A stretch of 46,470 nucleotides of DNA from Bacilli bacterium (lineage in GTDB: Bacteria > Bacillota_I > Bacilli_A > RF39 > UBA660). The DNA lies in the NCBI GenBank assembly GCA_017472015.1, contig JAFURC010000045.1, positions 1-46,470 of the forward strand, written 5' to 3'. Shown piece after piece: positions 46,227 through 46,470 of this stretch. Below the pieces are notes generated by a model, which was given only the letters and a program-made list of their open reading frames with translations, had not been told where the DNA came from and ran no database searches. The translations under genes and the position numbers were made by a program. Positions within the stretch are counted from its first letter, which is position 1. Every line of letters starts with the position of its first letter.

Positions 46227-46470
46227 TTTAAAAAAACTATTTATAACTATTATTAATTTTATTTTTAATATTATTTTTATATTTATTTTTATATATGGTT
46301 GTAATATTGGTAATTATTTCGAGTTAAGATTATATTTATATTTTTAGTGTTTGTTATTAGTCCCTCGTAGGATAAATATGGATATTTAGAAGTGTATTTA
46401 TGGTCGAGCAACTGATTTATATGTGTGGTAAATTGTTTATTTGTATAGCAATATACATTAGATGAGTAAT

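Overview
The window is very AT-rich and uses the standard code: tryptophan is TGG, and TGA ends genes such as the one at 25965-26855. A PolC-type replicative polymerase, two T-box leaders, strong AGGAGG ribosome sites and com-type competence genes point to a low-GC Gram-positive bacterium (Bacillota, or a walled relative of the Mollicutes such as the gut RF39/Erysipelotrichia-like lineages). This placement is inferred from gene content; no rRNA is present.

Left edge (1-3312): the end of an integrated element. It carries the tail of a HTH/zinc-ribbon regulator, an HNH endonuclease gene broken by one in-frame stop, small ORFs and a large serine recombinase. The recombinase ends 8 bases from the stop of a convergent collagen-like gene whose repeats stop abruptly, so the collagen gene is probably the attachment site. 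Next come aquaporin Z, an FAD oxidoreductase in one transcription unit with two mTERF-like helical-repeat proteins, a short Rel protein with an altered synthetase site, and a secreted protein whose 3' end resembles the variable region of a diversity-generating retroelement.

Central core (11.3-25.9 kb): gltX, pyrG, mntP, a TSCPD protein and maf, T-box-controlled argS, a GHL10 glycosidase-like protein, a metal-binding-protein homologue lacking the usual histidines, rnc overlapping a pilin gene, and comEA/comEC with a 17-residue upstream peptide apparently coupled to comEA.

Accessory island (25.9-33 kb), just downstream of comEC: a DUF1016 (YhcG-type) nuclease gene, a putative ADP-ribosyltransferase-fold protein, then a second, clearly diverged comEC 3' end followed by a frameshifted DUF1016 copy and a third DUF1016 remnant. 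A 3.5-kb transposon (DDE transposase, AAA ATPase, zinc-finger protein, small ORF) sits inside the second comEC fragment. This looks like repeated accretion at the comEC 3' end.

Right part (33-46.5 kb): a D-Ala-D-Ala carboxypeptidase with a possible structured leader, an unknown gene directly before polC, a Phe T-box controlling a hydrolase-pheS-pheT-hisS run, tRNA-Ala(TGC), a candidate small RNA and an orphan holin-like gene.

All calls come from reading the sequence. No alignment, folding or database search was run.
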